The notes beneath the pieces were generated by a model. It was not told the DNA's origin, did not search any database, and saw only the letters and a program-made list of their open reading frames with translations. From positions 124,001-188,000 of the forward strand of contig JAJRYT010000151.1 of assembly GCA_024275635.1 (NCBI GenBank): 64,000 nucleotides of DNA, read 5' to 3'. The stretch is from Chloroflexota bacterium (GTDB lineage: Bacteria; Chloroflexota; Anaerolineae; Promineifilales; Promineifilaceae). Of the stretch, positions 24,801 through 33,248 are shown piece after piece. The first letter of the stretch is position 1, and the number at the start of each line of letters is the position of its first letter. Both the position numbers and the translations under genes were made by a program.

Positions 24801-25535
24801 TCAATTTTTCCGGTAGTCAATAAAACGGTAACCCACGCCCCGTTCTGTCAAAATATAGGCTGGATTAGCGGGATCGCGCTCAATTTTCTTGCGCAAATAA
24901 TTGATATAAAGACGCAGGTAATGGGTTTCATCTCTATATTCATACCCCCAAACCTTAGCCAGCAGTGTATCATGCGGCACAACCCAGCCAGCATTCTGGA
25001 TGAGATGATTGAGCAAACGATACTCCGTTGGCCGCAGATCAATGCGTTCGCCATCAACAATAACTTGGTGACGGTTAAAATCAATCGACAGGCGATCATC
25101 AATGCGTAAAACGGTGCGCGGCGGCGGCGCCGGCCATTCGGCCCGGCGCAAAACAGCGCTGACTCGGCTGCTTAATTCACGCGGACTAAAAGGTTTCGTG
25201 ATATAGTCGTCAGCGCCGAGTCCCAGACCATGAATTTTATCTTCTTCATCTCCTTTTACCGTAAGGAGAATCACCGGCACAGTAGAAATCTCGCGCAGCA
25301 GCGACAGGGCTTCAAACCCATCCATTTCTGGCATCATCACATCCATAATGACCAGTTCCGGCGTATGCTGGCGGACCTGGTCTAGCGCTTGCAGGCCATT
25401 TTCGGCTTCAAGAACTTGGTAGCCTTCCAGCTCCATGTTCATACGGATAAAACGTCTCATCCGCGCCTCATTGTCTACAATGAGAATCAATCGCGGCACG
25501 TTTGGTTCTAGTGAAGGGGGGATTTTCTCGACCAT
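24801..25535 (-). CDS. OmpR/PhoB-family response regulator
   Basis: A two-component regulator of 244 residues. The receiver (about 14-130) has DNEARMRRF at the acidic pocket, phospho-acceptor Asp in [15 protein letters not shown], a conserved Thr (VILLTVKGD), and Lys in [11 protein letters not shown]. The winged-helix DNA-binding domain (about 145-240) shows [20 protein letters not shown] and [26 protein letters not shown]. It most resembles KdpE/PhoB-type regulators. No histidine kinase adjoins it; the GAF kinase at 16.9 kb is one candidate partner. It starts one base after the stop of the small protein gene upstream, so the two are cotranscribed. Confidence 0.93.
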   Translation of the reverse strand: MVEKIPPSLEPNVPRLILIVDNEARMRRFIRMNMELEGYQVLEAENGLQALDQVRQHTPELVIMDVMMPEMDGFEALSLLREISTVPVILLTVKGDEEDKIHGLGLGADDYITKPFSPRELSSRVSAVLRRAEWPAPPPRTVLRIDDRLSIDFNRHQVIVDGERIDLRPTEYRLLNHLIQNAGWVVPHDTLLAKVWGYEYRDETHYLRLYINYLRKKIERDPANPAYILTERGVGYRFIDYRKN

Positions 25536-25775
25536 TTATTCTCGCACGAAGCCGATAACTTCTTCAGTATCGGCCGAAGGTAATAATTGAACAAAGTTTA
25601 TACGGTGCCAGGGCATGAGCATACTGGTGACATCTTCGTCCAGATAATGAATATCTTTCCCATCACGCCGTCGCGGATTTTGCATGGCAATAAATATATC
25701 GGTGGGTTGGGGTAGTTCGTCAACTTCGCAAACGATCGCATCCTCGTTAGCTATGTGAACTATTATGGATACCAT
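25536..25775 (-). CDS. Small conserved-looking hypothetical protein, 79 aa
   Basis: The product MVSIIVHIANEDAIVCEVDELPQPTD... is acidic and soluble, with no known domain seen. ATG 25775 has a strong AGGAAGG ribosome-binding site, so I prefer it to the longer frame from 25838. Its stop codon touches the start codon of the response regulator, showing translational coupling. The text PTDIFIAMQNPRRRDGKDIHYLDEDVTSMLMPWHRINFVQLLP suggests a small beta-rich fold. Function unknown; context suggests a role in the signalling operon. Confidence 0.7.
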   Translation of the reverse strand: MVSIIVHIANEDAIVCEVDELPQPTDIFIAMQNPRRRDGKDIHYLDEDVTSMLMPWHRINFVQLLPSADTEEVIGFVRE

Positions 25776-25810
25776 TTTTGTTCCTTCCTGTATAAGTGTC
25801 AGATTTGTAA

Positions 25811-25884
25811 CGACTAAGGCATCCTCCCGGAGGTTCACGAGTGAACCTCTGGTTTTGTCAAGCTAACCTCCGCGAGGGTAGTCG
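25811..25884. repeat. GGAGGTT inverted-repeat family, copy 1
   Basis: CGACTAAGGCATCCTCCCGG and following bases face AACCTCCGCGAGGGTAGTCG. Related copies are at 36521-36594, 48951-49017, 57647-57683 and 59326-59366. It lies between the FHA gene and the small protein gene, possibly as an intra-operon hairpin. Confidence 0.8.
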
Positions 25885-25896
25885 CTAACACAGATT

Positions 25897-26415
25897 CTAA
25901 CTTTTGTTATCCTGAAATAAGATGTGGACCAACATGTCTCCAAAGCGAATTTCATCGCCATTTTTTAGGGGATAGGGGGTTTGCGGTAACAAGGATGAAT
26001 TGTTTAAGAGTGTGCCGTTGGTGCTGCCCAGGTCAACGATGACCAAGCCTTGACCGGATGCTTGAATGACGGTGTGTATTCGAGAAACACCCAATTCAGC
26101 CCCATTGTCTTTGGTTAAATCCAGTTCGGGAAAAAAGTCTGAATGGGCGTCGGTGCGCCCGACGCGAATTTGGTCGGTCATCTCTATTTCCAGACGGCGG
26201 CGGCTGCTGGGAATGATGAACGTGATGATTTGGGGAGTGGGCAGGGGTTCGGGCTTGAAATCGGAAAGAGGCGGCGGGGGGGGGCGATGCAGGAAATCAG
26301 AGAAGGGTAGGACAATAGTGGATTGAACGGCCGTTTTCAGCAAGTAATAGCCACATTCACTGCAAAATAAAGCCCCTTCCGGGTGTATTGACCCACAATC
26401 TTGACAGGTAATCAT
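25897..26415 (-). CDS. Zinc-ribbon and FHA-domain protein
   Basis: The 172-residue protein opens with a zinc ribbon (CQDCGSIHPEGALFCSECG, residues 4-22), a Pro-rich linker, and a C-terminal FHA domain (about 75-168). The FHA phosphothreonine-binding residues are conserved: Gly-Arg in VGRTDAH, Ser-Arg-x-x-His in GVSRIHTV, and Asn in LGSTNGTLLN. FHA proteins bind phosphothreonine peptides made by Ser/Thr kinases such as the one at the head of this operon, so a direct reader role is likely (inference). It overlaps the J-like/VWA gene start-stop by four bases, consistent with coupled translation. Confidence 0.9.
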   Translation of the reverse strand: MITCQDCGSIHPEGALFCSECGYYLLKTAVQSTIVLPFSDFLHRPPPPPLSDFKPEPLPTPQIITFIIPSSRRRLEIEMTDQIRVGRTDAHSDFFPELDLTKDNGAELGVSRIHTVIQASGQGLVIVDLGSTNGTLLNNSSLLPQTPYPLKNGDEIRFGDMLVHILFQDNKS

Positions 26416-27875
26416 TCTGACTCTAAATCCAGAGTGGCAATCGTTTGGCTAAGCAAGGCCCGCGTTCCATATTTTAATTTTTTGCGTCCCTCCGGTGATA
26501 GCTCACCCATTGTCGCTAAGCGTTCCCCTTCAGCGTGTGCCTGTTGGGCGAGCCTGGTCTGGCCTACTTCTAGCAGCCGGGTAGTGAGGTGACGCATCCG
26601 TTTGGTGGCCGCCTCTAAACGCCCGGCATCTACATCATCTTGCACTTTTTCATTGACACGATACATGCTCAATAAGCGTACTGCTTTAATCAAGTCTGGC
26701 GGCGGCGGAGATTGTATGGCATTTTTTACTATCGTGATTTGATGTTGACGCTTAAAAGTGTAGTTCTGCTGCTGGGGCAGATCGGCCGTAAAGTTCAGGG
26801 GGATGTTGATGCGTTTTCCTATCTTTTGCGGTTTGATACGCATTTCTAACAAGAAGGATAGAGGCAGCCGGCTTTCAACATTGCCCAGTTTAACCTCCTG
26901 TTTATTGAGGGTTAATGGCTGGGCAAAAGGGGACAGTTTGAAGCCAAATTGGGAAGTGGCGCTTTCGGGGAAATCCAGAGATAAGCGCAGGTTGCGGGCA
27001 TAGATGCTGCCCAATCCCTTGATTCGTTTTTGCAAGTACTCAATGATTTGGATGGGGGTTTCAATATATTGCGATTGCCCGCCTGATGGCGCAACCAGTT
27101 TGTCCAAGAAACGATCATTCCATTCGGTGCCAATGCCAAAAGCGCTAAAACCGATGTTTTGCCGGGCCGATTGTTGCGCTAATTGCAAACATTGGTCAGC
27201 GTCACCGTAAGTGTGTCCGTCTGTGAGTAGGATAAGATGATTGATATGTTGTGAGATTGAAACCTGGCGCAGTTGTTGTACGCCGGCAGAAAGTCCCTGA
27301 TAAATTTCAGTCCCCCCAGAGGTAAATATGCCGCGTGTTTTGGCTAATAACGCATTTTTGTTATTGACTGCCTGGGAGGGCACAACCACTTCGGCCCGAT
27401 CGCTAAAGCTGGTAATAGAGATGATATCGTCGGGGGCCAATCTTTCAATGAGAAATTCCAGGGATGATTTGACATGATTCAGACGTTCACCACTCATGGA
27501 GGTGCTGCGATCGATAACCAGACTCAGATTAAGGGGGATATGCGATTTAGAATTAGCGTCCGGCGGTAAAATCTCGACGAGTAAATAGATGAGTTGAACT
27601 GCTTCGGAAGGCGGGAATTGATCTCTACTGGCCTGGATGGTAACGTTTAATGCGGAAACGGCCGTATCCATCAATAAAGAGTCATAAGTGGCGCGGCGAT
27701 CTGGATCGTCGAGAACCTTATAAGCATGAAGAATCTGTGCGTAAGCAGGATCATCTTGTTCGCCAACCCCTTGCGGGAACCGGGAGAGTAAACCAGCAAA
27801 GGCATCGCGGATTTCCGCTTCTGTTGCATCTTGAGATACGCCAAGTATCGTGTAATAATCAGAATCGTCAGTCAT
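26412..27875 (-). CDS. J-domain-like and von Willebrand factor A protein
   Basis: The 487-residue protein starts with a DnaJ-like helical domain (about 6-72, YYTILGVSQDATEAEIRDAF ... LDDPDRRATYDSLL). The HPD tripeptide that stimulates Hsp70 is missing; RFPQ stands at that place. A VWA domain follows (about 115-290) with an intact MIDAS: DRSTSMS, the Thr in GGTEIYQG and the Asp in LLTDGHTYGD. The C-terminal part (about 290-487) is beta-rich then helical and is not recognised. VWA proteins assemble complexes through metal-dependent contacts. No signal peptide, so it is cytoplasmic. The gene lies 65 bases after the PP2C gene and overlaps the FHA gene. Confidence 0.88.
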   Translation of the reverse strand: MTDDSDYYTILGVSQDATEAEIRDAFAGLLSRFPQGVGEQDDPAYAQILHAYKVLDDPDRRATYDSLLMDTAVSALNVTIQASRDQFPPSEAVQLIYLLVEILPPDANSKSHIPLNLSLVIDRSTSMSGERLNHVKSSLEFLIERLAPDDIISITSFSDRAEVVVPSQAVNNKNALLAKTRGIFTSGGTEIYQGLSAGVQQLRQVSISQHINHLILLTDGHTYGDADQCLQLAQQSARQNIGFSAFGIGTEWNDRFLDKLVAPSGGQSQYIETPIQIIEYLQKRIKGLGSIYARNLRLSLDFPESATSQFGFKLSPFAQPLTLNKQEVKLGNVESRLPLSFLLEMRIKPQKIGKRINIPLNFTADLPQQQNYTFKRQHQITIVKNAIQSPPPPDLIKAVRLLSMYRVNEKVQDDVDAGRLEAATKRMRHLTTRLLEVGQTRLAQQAHAEGERLATMGELSPEGRKKLKYGTRALLSQTIATLDLESE

Positions 27876-27940
27876 CTAAAACCACAATCTGTTTGGATAG
27901 TAACGACATTAGTCATATTCAGGACGCCAATGAGAGCCGA

Positions 27941-28885
27941 CTAAAAGGCAAACTCGACAACAATAGCTGTAATATTGTCATAGCCGCCAGCCTTCATTGC
28001 TGCTTCCGAAAGCGCGTCTGCTGCTTGATCAGGGGAAATATCCTGGGCCAGAATCTGCTGAATTTGTTCATCCGAAATAAGTCCGCAAAGGCCATCAGAG
28101 CAGAGCAGAAACTTGCCATGCTTGGGTAAGAGCCGCATATAGGTATCTACTTCTACATCCTCGATCTGCCCTACTGCCCTCAGCAAAACATGACGAATTT
28201 GTGACATCGTTACATCATCAGCCGGTTGTCCCACATCTTGCAGGCGCTGTACCAGGGAGTGATCGTTGGTAACGGCTTCCAATTTGTCGCCAACTAATAA
28301 ATAAAGACGGCTATCGCCCACATGGGCAATATGTAGACGGCGGCCTAATACCAGGGCGGCCGTTAGCGTTGTCCCACTATCTGATTCGATGTCGGCGGTG
28401 TAGACGGCCGTATTCGCCGCCTGTACTGCTTGAACCATTACCTCTTGAATAGGTGTTTGATTTAAGCCGGCTTCCTCATGCAGCAAGGGTAAATAAATCC
28501 TATCAATAATATGACGCGCTGCAATCCGTGAAGCCGTCTTGCTTGCCACATGCCCGTCGGTATGTCCGCCCATGCCATCGGCCACAATATATAAACCAAA
28601 AGGCAGCATCGCAAAATGACCGCCGGCGCCCGAAGAGAAAACAAGACACGAATCCTCATTTCGCTGTCGTACAGCGCCCAATACACAACGAAAAGCGACG
28701 ACCAATCTTGGGGCTGATTTAGCTGCCGAAGACGAGGTTTTAATCATGGCCGGATCGCCATCCTTTTCCTTCATTGAAGGAAGCGCAATGATTCCAGACC
28801 CTTCCTCCTCTTCAGCTTCAAGCGGTTTAGTTGATAATTCCTGGTTTAACTCATTTTGATTGGTCATAGGTACTGGCTCATTCAT
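27941..28885 (-). CDS. PP2C-family Ser/Thr protein phosphatase
   Basis: Removes phosphate from Ser/Thr residues using two metal ions. The 314-residue protein has a low-complexity acidic N-terminus (1-70) and a complete PP2C domain: VRQRNEDSCLVF (about 80-90), YIVADGMGGHTDGHVAS, IAHVGDSRLYLL, LLLCSDGLCGLISDEQI-type motif, and final GGYDNITAIVVEF with metal-binding Asp-Asn. It follows the kinase gene, so the two should set the phosphorylation level of shared targets. The absence of a transmembrane helix implies a cytosolic location. Confidence 0.93.
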   Translation of the reverse strand: MNEPVPMTNQNELNQELSTKPLEAEEEEGSGIIALPSMKEKDGDPAMIKTSSSAAKSAPRLVVAFRCVLGAVRQRNEDSCLVFSSGAGGHFAMLPFGLYIVADGMGGHTDGHVASKTASRIAARHIIDRIYLPLLHEEAGLNQTPIQEVMVQAVQAANTAVYTADIESDSGTTLTAALVLGRRLHIAHVGDSRLYLLVGDKLEAVTNDHSLVQRLQDVGQPADDVTMSQIRHVLLRAVGQIEDVEVDTYMRLLPKHGKFLLCSDGLCGLISDEQIQQILAQDISPDQAADALSEAAMKAGGYDNITAIVVEFAF

Positions 28886-28980
28886 ATTTTAAACACATCA
28901 TATTCAATCAAAAGGCGGCTGATTGTCGGAGCGTGATTTAGGAATGGCGCTTAAATAACGTGTCCGTTTTATAGATAAGA

Positions 28981-29018
28981 GTTATTGGTTATTAGTTGCT
29001 TAACCAATAACCAATAAC
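28981..29018. repeat. Hairpin of GTTATTGGTTA words
   Basis: GTTATTGGTTA (28981-28991) pairs with TAACCAATAAC (29008-29018), between the kinase and phosphatase genes. A near-identical hairpin lies at 53967-54010. Confidence 0.75.
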
Positions 29019-29074
29019 AAGTTCTATTGCATAAGTTAATTAATTCTCATTCCTTAATGCAACCGATCTATTCA

Positions 29075-31030
29075 TTAAGCTGATAAAGCATACAACACAT
29101 TATCAACTGAACCAATATAAACAACGCCATCCATAATAGTCGGCGGAGAAATAACAGAGCCACCAGCCTTGAACTGCCAACGCAGCTTGCCCCGTTTTAA
29201 GTCAATACAATACACATTACCATCTGTTGACCCAAAGTAAACAGCGCCTTCCCAAACAGCCGGAGATGAAGTAACCTGTCCGTCTGTTTCGTAAGTCCAT
29301 AGCTGTCTTCCCGTACCCAGGTCAACCGCGTATAGATTACCGTCAGAGGAACCGATGTAAACGGTATCGCCATTAACAGTTGGCGAGGAAACGATTGGAC
29401 GCCGGGTTCGAGTTCGCCAGATTGTCCAACCTGACCCGGCGTCTAAAGCATAAATCGTGGCATCCATGGAACCAACAATGATAAGATCTTCCGCCAGAGC
29501 CGGCGAGGAGGTGACGGCGCGTTTTGCCTGAGATTGCCATTTAACCTTGCCGCTGGACAGTTCTAAACAGTAGATATATCCGCCTTCAGTACCGAAATAG
29601 ATTTGCTCATCGTCAACACAGGGGGTTGACCGAACGGCGCCGTAAGCATTTGTTTTCCATACCAGGCGGCCCTGGGCGCTTAACGCATAAAGATACCCGT
29701 CGTCAGATCCAAAAAAGACGTGATCGAAGCGCACGACTGGCGATGAGTAGATGGGCGACTCGGTAGCAAAACGCCAGTTGACACGGCCGTTTTTCAATTG
29801 CAGCGAATAAAGATGCTTGTCTACCGAACCGATCAGGACGGAATCTTCATGAATATAAGGCGAAGACCCAAAGCCATCCGAGGCCGGAAACTTCCAAATA
29901 AACTCACCCTGATCACGAGATAACGCATACAGATTGTTATCATAAGCGCCCACCAATACCATTTTGCTGGTAACGGCCGCTTTAGAACGAATTTCATCTT
30001 CACACTTAAACGTCCACAGCGGTTTAATAAGGTTGCCCGACGATACGGCCGTTTTCGTTGCCGCCGCTTCTACAGGCGCTTTTACCGGTTGAACTACGCC
30101 ATCGGCAGGGGGAGTCCCCTGAGCAGGTTCCCCCACAGCCTGGCTGCCGTGGGCCACTGCCTGCAGCGCTTCCTTCAAAGCGCCGGCATCAATATAGCGA
30201 TCTTTAGGATCATACGAAAGACAGCGCATGATCACCGCTTCAAACGCCGGCGAGATGTTAGGATTCAGCGCGTGAATGGGGCGTTCGGCAAACGTAAAGG
30301 GAGGTTCCAGGCGCGGGTCTTGGCGCGTCAATAAGTGATGGAACGTCGCCCCCATTGCATACACATCGCCGGCCGGGGTCGCCTGACCACGATACTGCTC
30401 CGGCGGCGAATATCCCTCCGTACCAATCATGGTCCCTTTGCGATCCGTTTCAAACAACTTGGCAATGCCAAAATCAATGATCCGGATGCGGTTATACTGG
30501 TCCAACATGATGTTAGAAGGTTTCAGGTCACGGAAAATAATGGGGTGTGGCTTTTGATTATGTAAATGTTTGAGAACATCGCATAACTGTAGCATCCATT
30601 CAAGCGCTGTTTCTTGATCTAGAAAATCAGTTTGCTCCTCCAGCCAGGCTTCCAGGTCTTTACCTCGAATCAGGTCAATGACCAGGTAACTGCGATCTTT
30701 TTCGGTAAAATAATCGGAAATGTCGGGAATCGCCGGGTGATCAAGCATTGCCAGCATACTGGCTTCACGTTCAAATGACTTAATCGTTAGTTCGCGGATT
30801 TGGGGATCGGGCGCAGAAATAACCATCTCTTTGATGGCGCACAACTTGGTGGCATTGGGAAACCGCATGTCGCGGGCCTGATAAACGGAACTGAATCCGC
30901 CTACGCCCAGCGTCCCTACAATCCGGTATCGTTCCTGAAGCATATCGCCCGGCTGCAGGCTGGCTTTTTGTGTTAGCTTTTTCTTGCGGTTGCGTTTGGT
31001 TGCCAGCTGTCTTGTTGTTAATCGACCCAT
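29075..31030 (-). CDS. Serine/threonine protein kinase with C-terminal PQQ-type beta-propeller
   Basis: A Hanks-type kinase of 651 residues. The kinase domain (about 33-300) has GTLGVGGFSSVY (P-loop), the Lys of CAIKEM, FRDLKPSNIMLD (catalytic loop with HRD changed to FRD), IIDFGIAKLF (DFG) and GYSPPEQY (APE-like). A Pro/Ala linker (about 300-340) leads into seven or so PQQ/WD-like repeats (about 340-651) with the recurring pattern VYIGSSDGNLYAVDLGTG. No hydrophobic span lies between them, so unlike many receptor kinases the propeller is probably cytosolic and acts as a ligand or partner platform. It is the first gene of the minus-strand operon and has its own promoter. Confidence 0.93.
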   Translation of the reverse strand: MGRLTTRQLATKRNRKKKLTQKASLQPGDMLQERYRIVGTLGVGGFSSVYQARDMRFPNATKLCAIKEMVISAPDPQIRELTIKSFEREASMLAMLDHPAIPDISDYFTEKDRSYLVIDLIRGKDLEAWLEEQTDFLDQETALEWMLQLCDVLKHLHNQKPHPIIFRDLKPSNIMLDQYNRIRIIDFGIAKLFETDRKGTMIGTEGYSPPEQYRGQATPAGDVYAMGATFHHLLTRQDPRLEPPFTFAERPIHALNPNISPAFEAVIMRCLSYDPKDRYIDAGALKEALQAVAHGSQAVGEPAQGTPPADGVVQPVKAPVEAAATKTAVSSGNLIKPLWTFKCEDEIRSKAAVTSKMVLVGAYDNNLYALSRDQGEFIWKFPASDGFGSSPYIHEDSVLIGSVDKHLYSLQLKNGRVNWRFATESPIYSSPVVRFDHVFFGSDDGYLYALSAQGRLVWKTNAYGAVRSTPCVDDEQIYFGTEGGYIYCLELSSGKVKWQSQAKRAVTSSPALAEDLIIVGSMDATIYALDAGSGWTIWRTRTRRPIVSSPTVNGDTVYIGSSDGNLYAVDLGTGRQLWTYETDGQVTSSPAVWEGAVYFGSTDGNVYCIDLKRGKLRWQFKAGGSVISPPTIMDGVVYIGSVDNVLYALSA

Positions 31031-31061
31031 AATTTAAGTTGCCTTTCCCTTCCTGCCTCTA

Positions 31062-31091
31062 ATTATAAGTTCACCTCGCCTAAATAATCAA
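31062..31091 (-). promoter_or_regulatory. Promoter of the signalling operon
   Basis: On the minus strand TTGATT (31091-31086) and TATAAT (31067-31062) are separated by 18 bp and lie about 31 bases before the kinase start codon. Confidence 0.75.
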
Positions 31092-31123
31092 GGATAGGCC
31101 ATATCAAGTGCGTGAATTTTTAG

Positions 31124-31885
31124 CTATGTGCCTGTTTGACGAGTCCAAAGGCGTTCCCCGCCTACCTGCCGGGCATAATTGTTGATTTGCTGCTCCAAGT
31201 CGGAACGGCCGTTAAAAAATGTACTTACCTGCGAAGCAAAAGCCGCCACCGCGGCTGCCTTCCCCGCGATATCTGCCGTCCGCAACGGCACAACCTGCGC
31301 CTGCCAATCAGAGATGCCCGGCGCAATCGCCGCCGCCAATAAATCCGCATCACGAACATAAGGATAATCTTCATAATACAACAAACCAGAGGGCACAGCC
31401 TGTTCTGCTGCCTGGCGTACCAGTTGGTGATCAACATGATTCCCGACTGCTAGCGGCGCGATCATCCGGGCGTGGTCAGGCAGGCAGGCGATTTGCCGGG
31501 CCAGTTGGTCCACCAGAGGCCGTTCGGCGGGATGGATGGCGCGGATGACGTCATTCCAGGTGGGGTACAATGGTTCGCCGGTTTCCGGGTGACGCCGGTA
31601 AATACAATCAGGTATCGTCCAATGCTGGTAATCGGCTCCCAATATATTGCAGGCCGCTCTATCCTCACGTCGCCGCGCGGCAATAACATCGGCAACAAGT
31701 TCCCATCGTTTGTGCAGGCTGTTGGCAAAATCAGACAGCCGTCCTGGAGGCGGGTCGCCAGCCGTTATGGTGACAATGAGGACGGATTGGTCAACGGCCG
31801 TTGCCGCAAAAATTTGCCCGCCGCAGGAAAGCGCCGCGTCATCCAGATGGGGCGCTAAGTAAATAGAGTCGTAATATAATTGCAT
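31124..31885 (-). CDS. PIG-L family deacetylase
   Basis: A zinc-dependent N-acetyl hydrolase of the LmbE/PIG-L type, acting on N-acetylglucosaminyl or similar substrates. The 253-residue product shows the metal-binding APHLDDAALSCGG (about 10-22, the usual PHPDDE in the form PHLDD) and a downstream NHVDHQLV (HxxH-like third ligand). I start at ATG 31885, since the conserved region begins there; the frame runs on to 31993. It is divergent from moaC. The substrate could be a thiol conjugate, a glycan or a lipid; not decidable here. Confidence 0.88.
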   Translation of the reverse strand: MQLYYDSIYLAPHLDDAALSCGGQIFAATAVDQSVLIVTITAGDPPPGRLSDFANSLHKRWELVADVIAARRREDRAACNILGADYQHWTIPDCIYRRHPETGEPLYPTWNDVIRAIHPAERPLVDQLARQIACLPDHARMIAPLAVGNHVDHQLVRQAAEQAVPSGLLYYEDYPYVRDADLLAAAIAPGISDWQAQVVPLRTADIAGKAAAVAAFASQVSTFFNGRSDLEQQINNYARQVGGERLWTRQTGT

Positions 31886-31966
31886 GAAAAGAGTTTGTAG
31901 GTTTGCAAGTCTACGCGTTCGTAAGTCACTTGCCTGCTTGCAAACTTGCCCGCTTGCCCTTCCTTC

Positions 31967-31972
31967 TATAAT
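31967..31972 (+). promoter_or_regulatory. -10 box next to the moaC start, possible leaderless transcript
   Basis: TATAAT lies only three bases before ATG 31976 and nine before ATG 31982, so the transcript would have little or no 5' leader. No Shine-Dalgarno sequence precedes either ATG. Confidence 0.5.
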
Positions 31973-31981
31973 ATCATGCCC

Positions 31982-32464
31982 ATGTCTAAGCAATTAACCC
32001 ATCTCGATGAATCTGGCCGCGCCAGAATGGTAGATGTCGGTCATAAGCCAGACACTGAACGAGTCGCCGTGGCTCGTGGCAGTGTCATCATGCGGCCAGA
32101 AACATTACAGCTAATTATAGAAGGAAATCTAAAAAAAGGGGATGTGTTGGCCGTGGCCCAATTAGCTGGCGTCATGGCAGCCAAGCGTACCAGCGATCTG
32201 ATCCCGCTCTGCCACCCGCTGCTGCTGACACATGTTCATGTTGCCTGTACGCCTAACCCGGATGAAAACCGAGTAGATATTGAAGCTTCTGCCCGCCTGC
32301 GCGGCAAGACGGGCGTTGAAATGGAAGCATTAACGGCCGTTACCGTCGCCGGACTGACTATTTACGATATGGCCAAAGCCGTAGATCGCAGTATGCGTCT
32401 CAGCGATGTGCGCGTGGTTCACAAAGCTGGCGGCCAAAGCGGCACATTTACAGTTGAAGAATAA
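31982..32464 (+). CDS. moaC: Cyclic pyranopterin monophosphate synthase
   Basis: Converts the MoaA product into cyclic pyranopterin monophosphate in molybdenum cofactor synthesis. The 160-residue protein shows [65 protein letters not shown] (catalytic Lys and Asp region) and KAGGQSGTF at the end; all are hallmarks. The start could be ATG 31976 or 31982. The next gene, three bases after its stop, is a moaD-moaE fusion, so this is a compact molybdopterin operon. moaA and moaB/mog are not in the window. Confidence 0.95.
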   Translation: MSKQLTHLDESGRARMVDVGHKPDTERVAVARGSVIMRPETLQLIIEGNLKKGDVLAVAQLAGVMAAKRTSDLIPLCHPLLLTHVHVACTPNPDENRVDIEASARLRGKTGVEMEALTAVTVAGLTIYDMAKAVDRSMRLSDVRVVHKAGGQSGTFTVEE

Positions 32465-32467
32465 CGT

Positions 32468-33187
32468 ATGAAACTTGAAATTCGTCTTTTTGCCACATTA
32501 AAAGATCGCGCCGGCAGCGCCCGGATTCAAATCAGCCTGGCGGAACCGGCTACGGTGCAGATGATGTTGGATGAGGTAACGGCCGTTTACCCCGCTCTGG
32601 CTCCCCTCTTGCCTGCCTGCCTCATTTCCGTTAACAAAGCCTTTGCCGCCCTCGCTGCTCCCATCCAACCCGGTGATGAAATTGCCCTTTTCCCCCCGGT
32701 TAGCGGCGGCAGCGGCGCCTTCCCGCACCCCACCTACTTCGCCATCACCGCCGCCGAACTCGACCTCAACGCTATCCAATCCCGCCTGACCCGGCCTGAT
32801 GTCGGCGCTGTCGTCAGCTTCACCGGCTCCGTGCGCGGCCAAACCCGGCGCGACGGCCTGCCGCCGCAAACCATTCACCTGGAATACGAGGCTTATGCCG
32901 AAATGGCCGAGTTAAAAATGGCCCAAATCGCCCGCGAAATTTGGGAACGCTGGCCCCAGGTCAAAGGCATTGCCATTGTTCAGCGCATCGGCAAACTCGC
33001 CGTTGGCCAAACGACGACGTTTGTCGCCTGCGCTTCCGGCCACCGCGATCAGGGCGTATTTGACGCCGCTCGTTACGGCATTGACCGGCTCAAGGAAATC
33101 GTGCCGGTATGGAAAAAGGAAGTTGGCCCGGATAAAAGCGTTTGGGTAGAAGGGCATTACCGGCCCACAGAAAAAGATAATGAATAA
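32468..33187 (+). CDS. MoaD-MoaE fusion, molybdopterin synthase
   Basis: Adds the dithiolene sulfurs to cyclic pyranopterin to make molybdopterin. Residues 1-81 are a MoaD ubiquitin-like sulfur carrier ending in Gly-Gly at 80-81 (FPPVSGG); residues about 85-235 are MoaE (VSFTGSVRGQ, LEYEAYAEMAE, GKLAVGQTTTFVA and active-site VPVWKKE). In separate proteins the Gly-Gly is C-terminal and carries the thiocarboxylate, so the fusion must be cut after Gly81 to work. A comparable fusion, MoaX of mycobacteria, is processed this way (known to me from memory). The peptide bond after GG here is to SGAFP. Confidence 0.9.
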   Translation: MKLEIRLFATLKDRAGSARIQISLAEPATVQMMLDEVTAVYPALAPLLPACLISVNKAFAALAAPIQPGDEIALFPPVSGGSGAFPHPTYFAITAAELDLNAIQSRLTRPDVGAVVSFTGSVRGQTRRDGLPPQTIHLEYEAYAEMAELKMAQIAREIWERWPQVKGIAIVQRIGKLAVGQTTTFVACASGHRDQGVFDAARYGIDRLKEIVPVWKKEVGPDKSVWVEGHYRPTEKDNE

Positions 33188-33245
33188 TTGAAAATTGATG
33201 ATTAGGCGCGTCCTTAATCATCAATCTTCAATCTCCCATCTCAAT
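33186..33245. repeat. Self-complementary ATTGATGATTA word-repeat spacer
   Basis: ATTGAAAATTGATGATTAGG faces CTTAATCATCAATCTTCAAT, filling the space before the MazG-like gene. The words match those at 9058-9118 and 45535-45615. Confidence 0.65.
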
Positions 33246-33248
33246 TTT

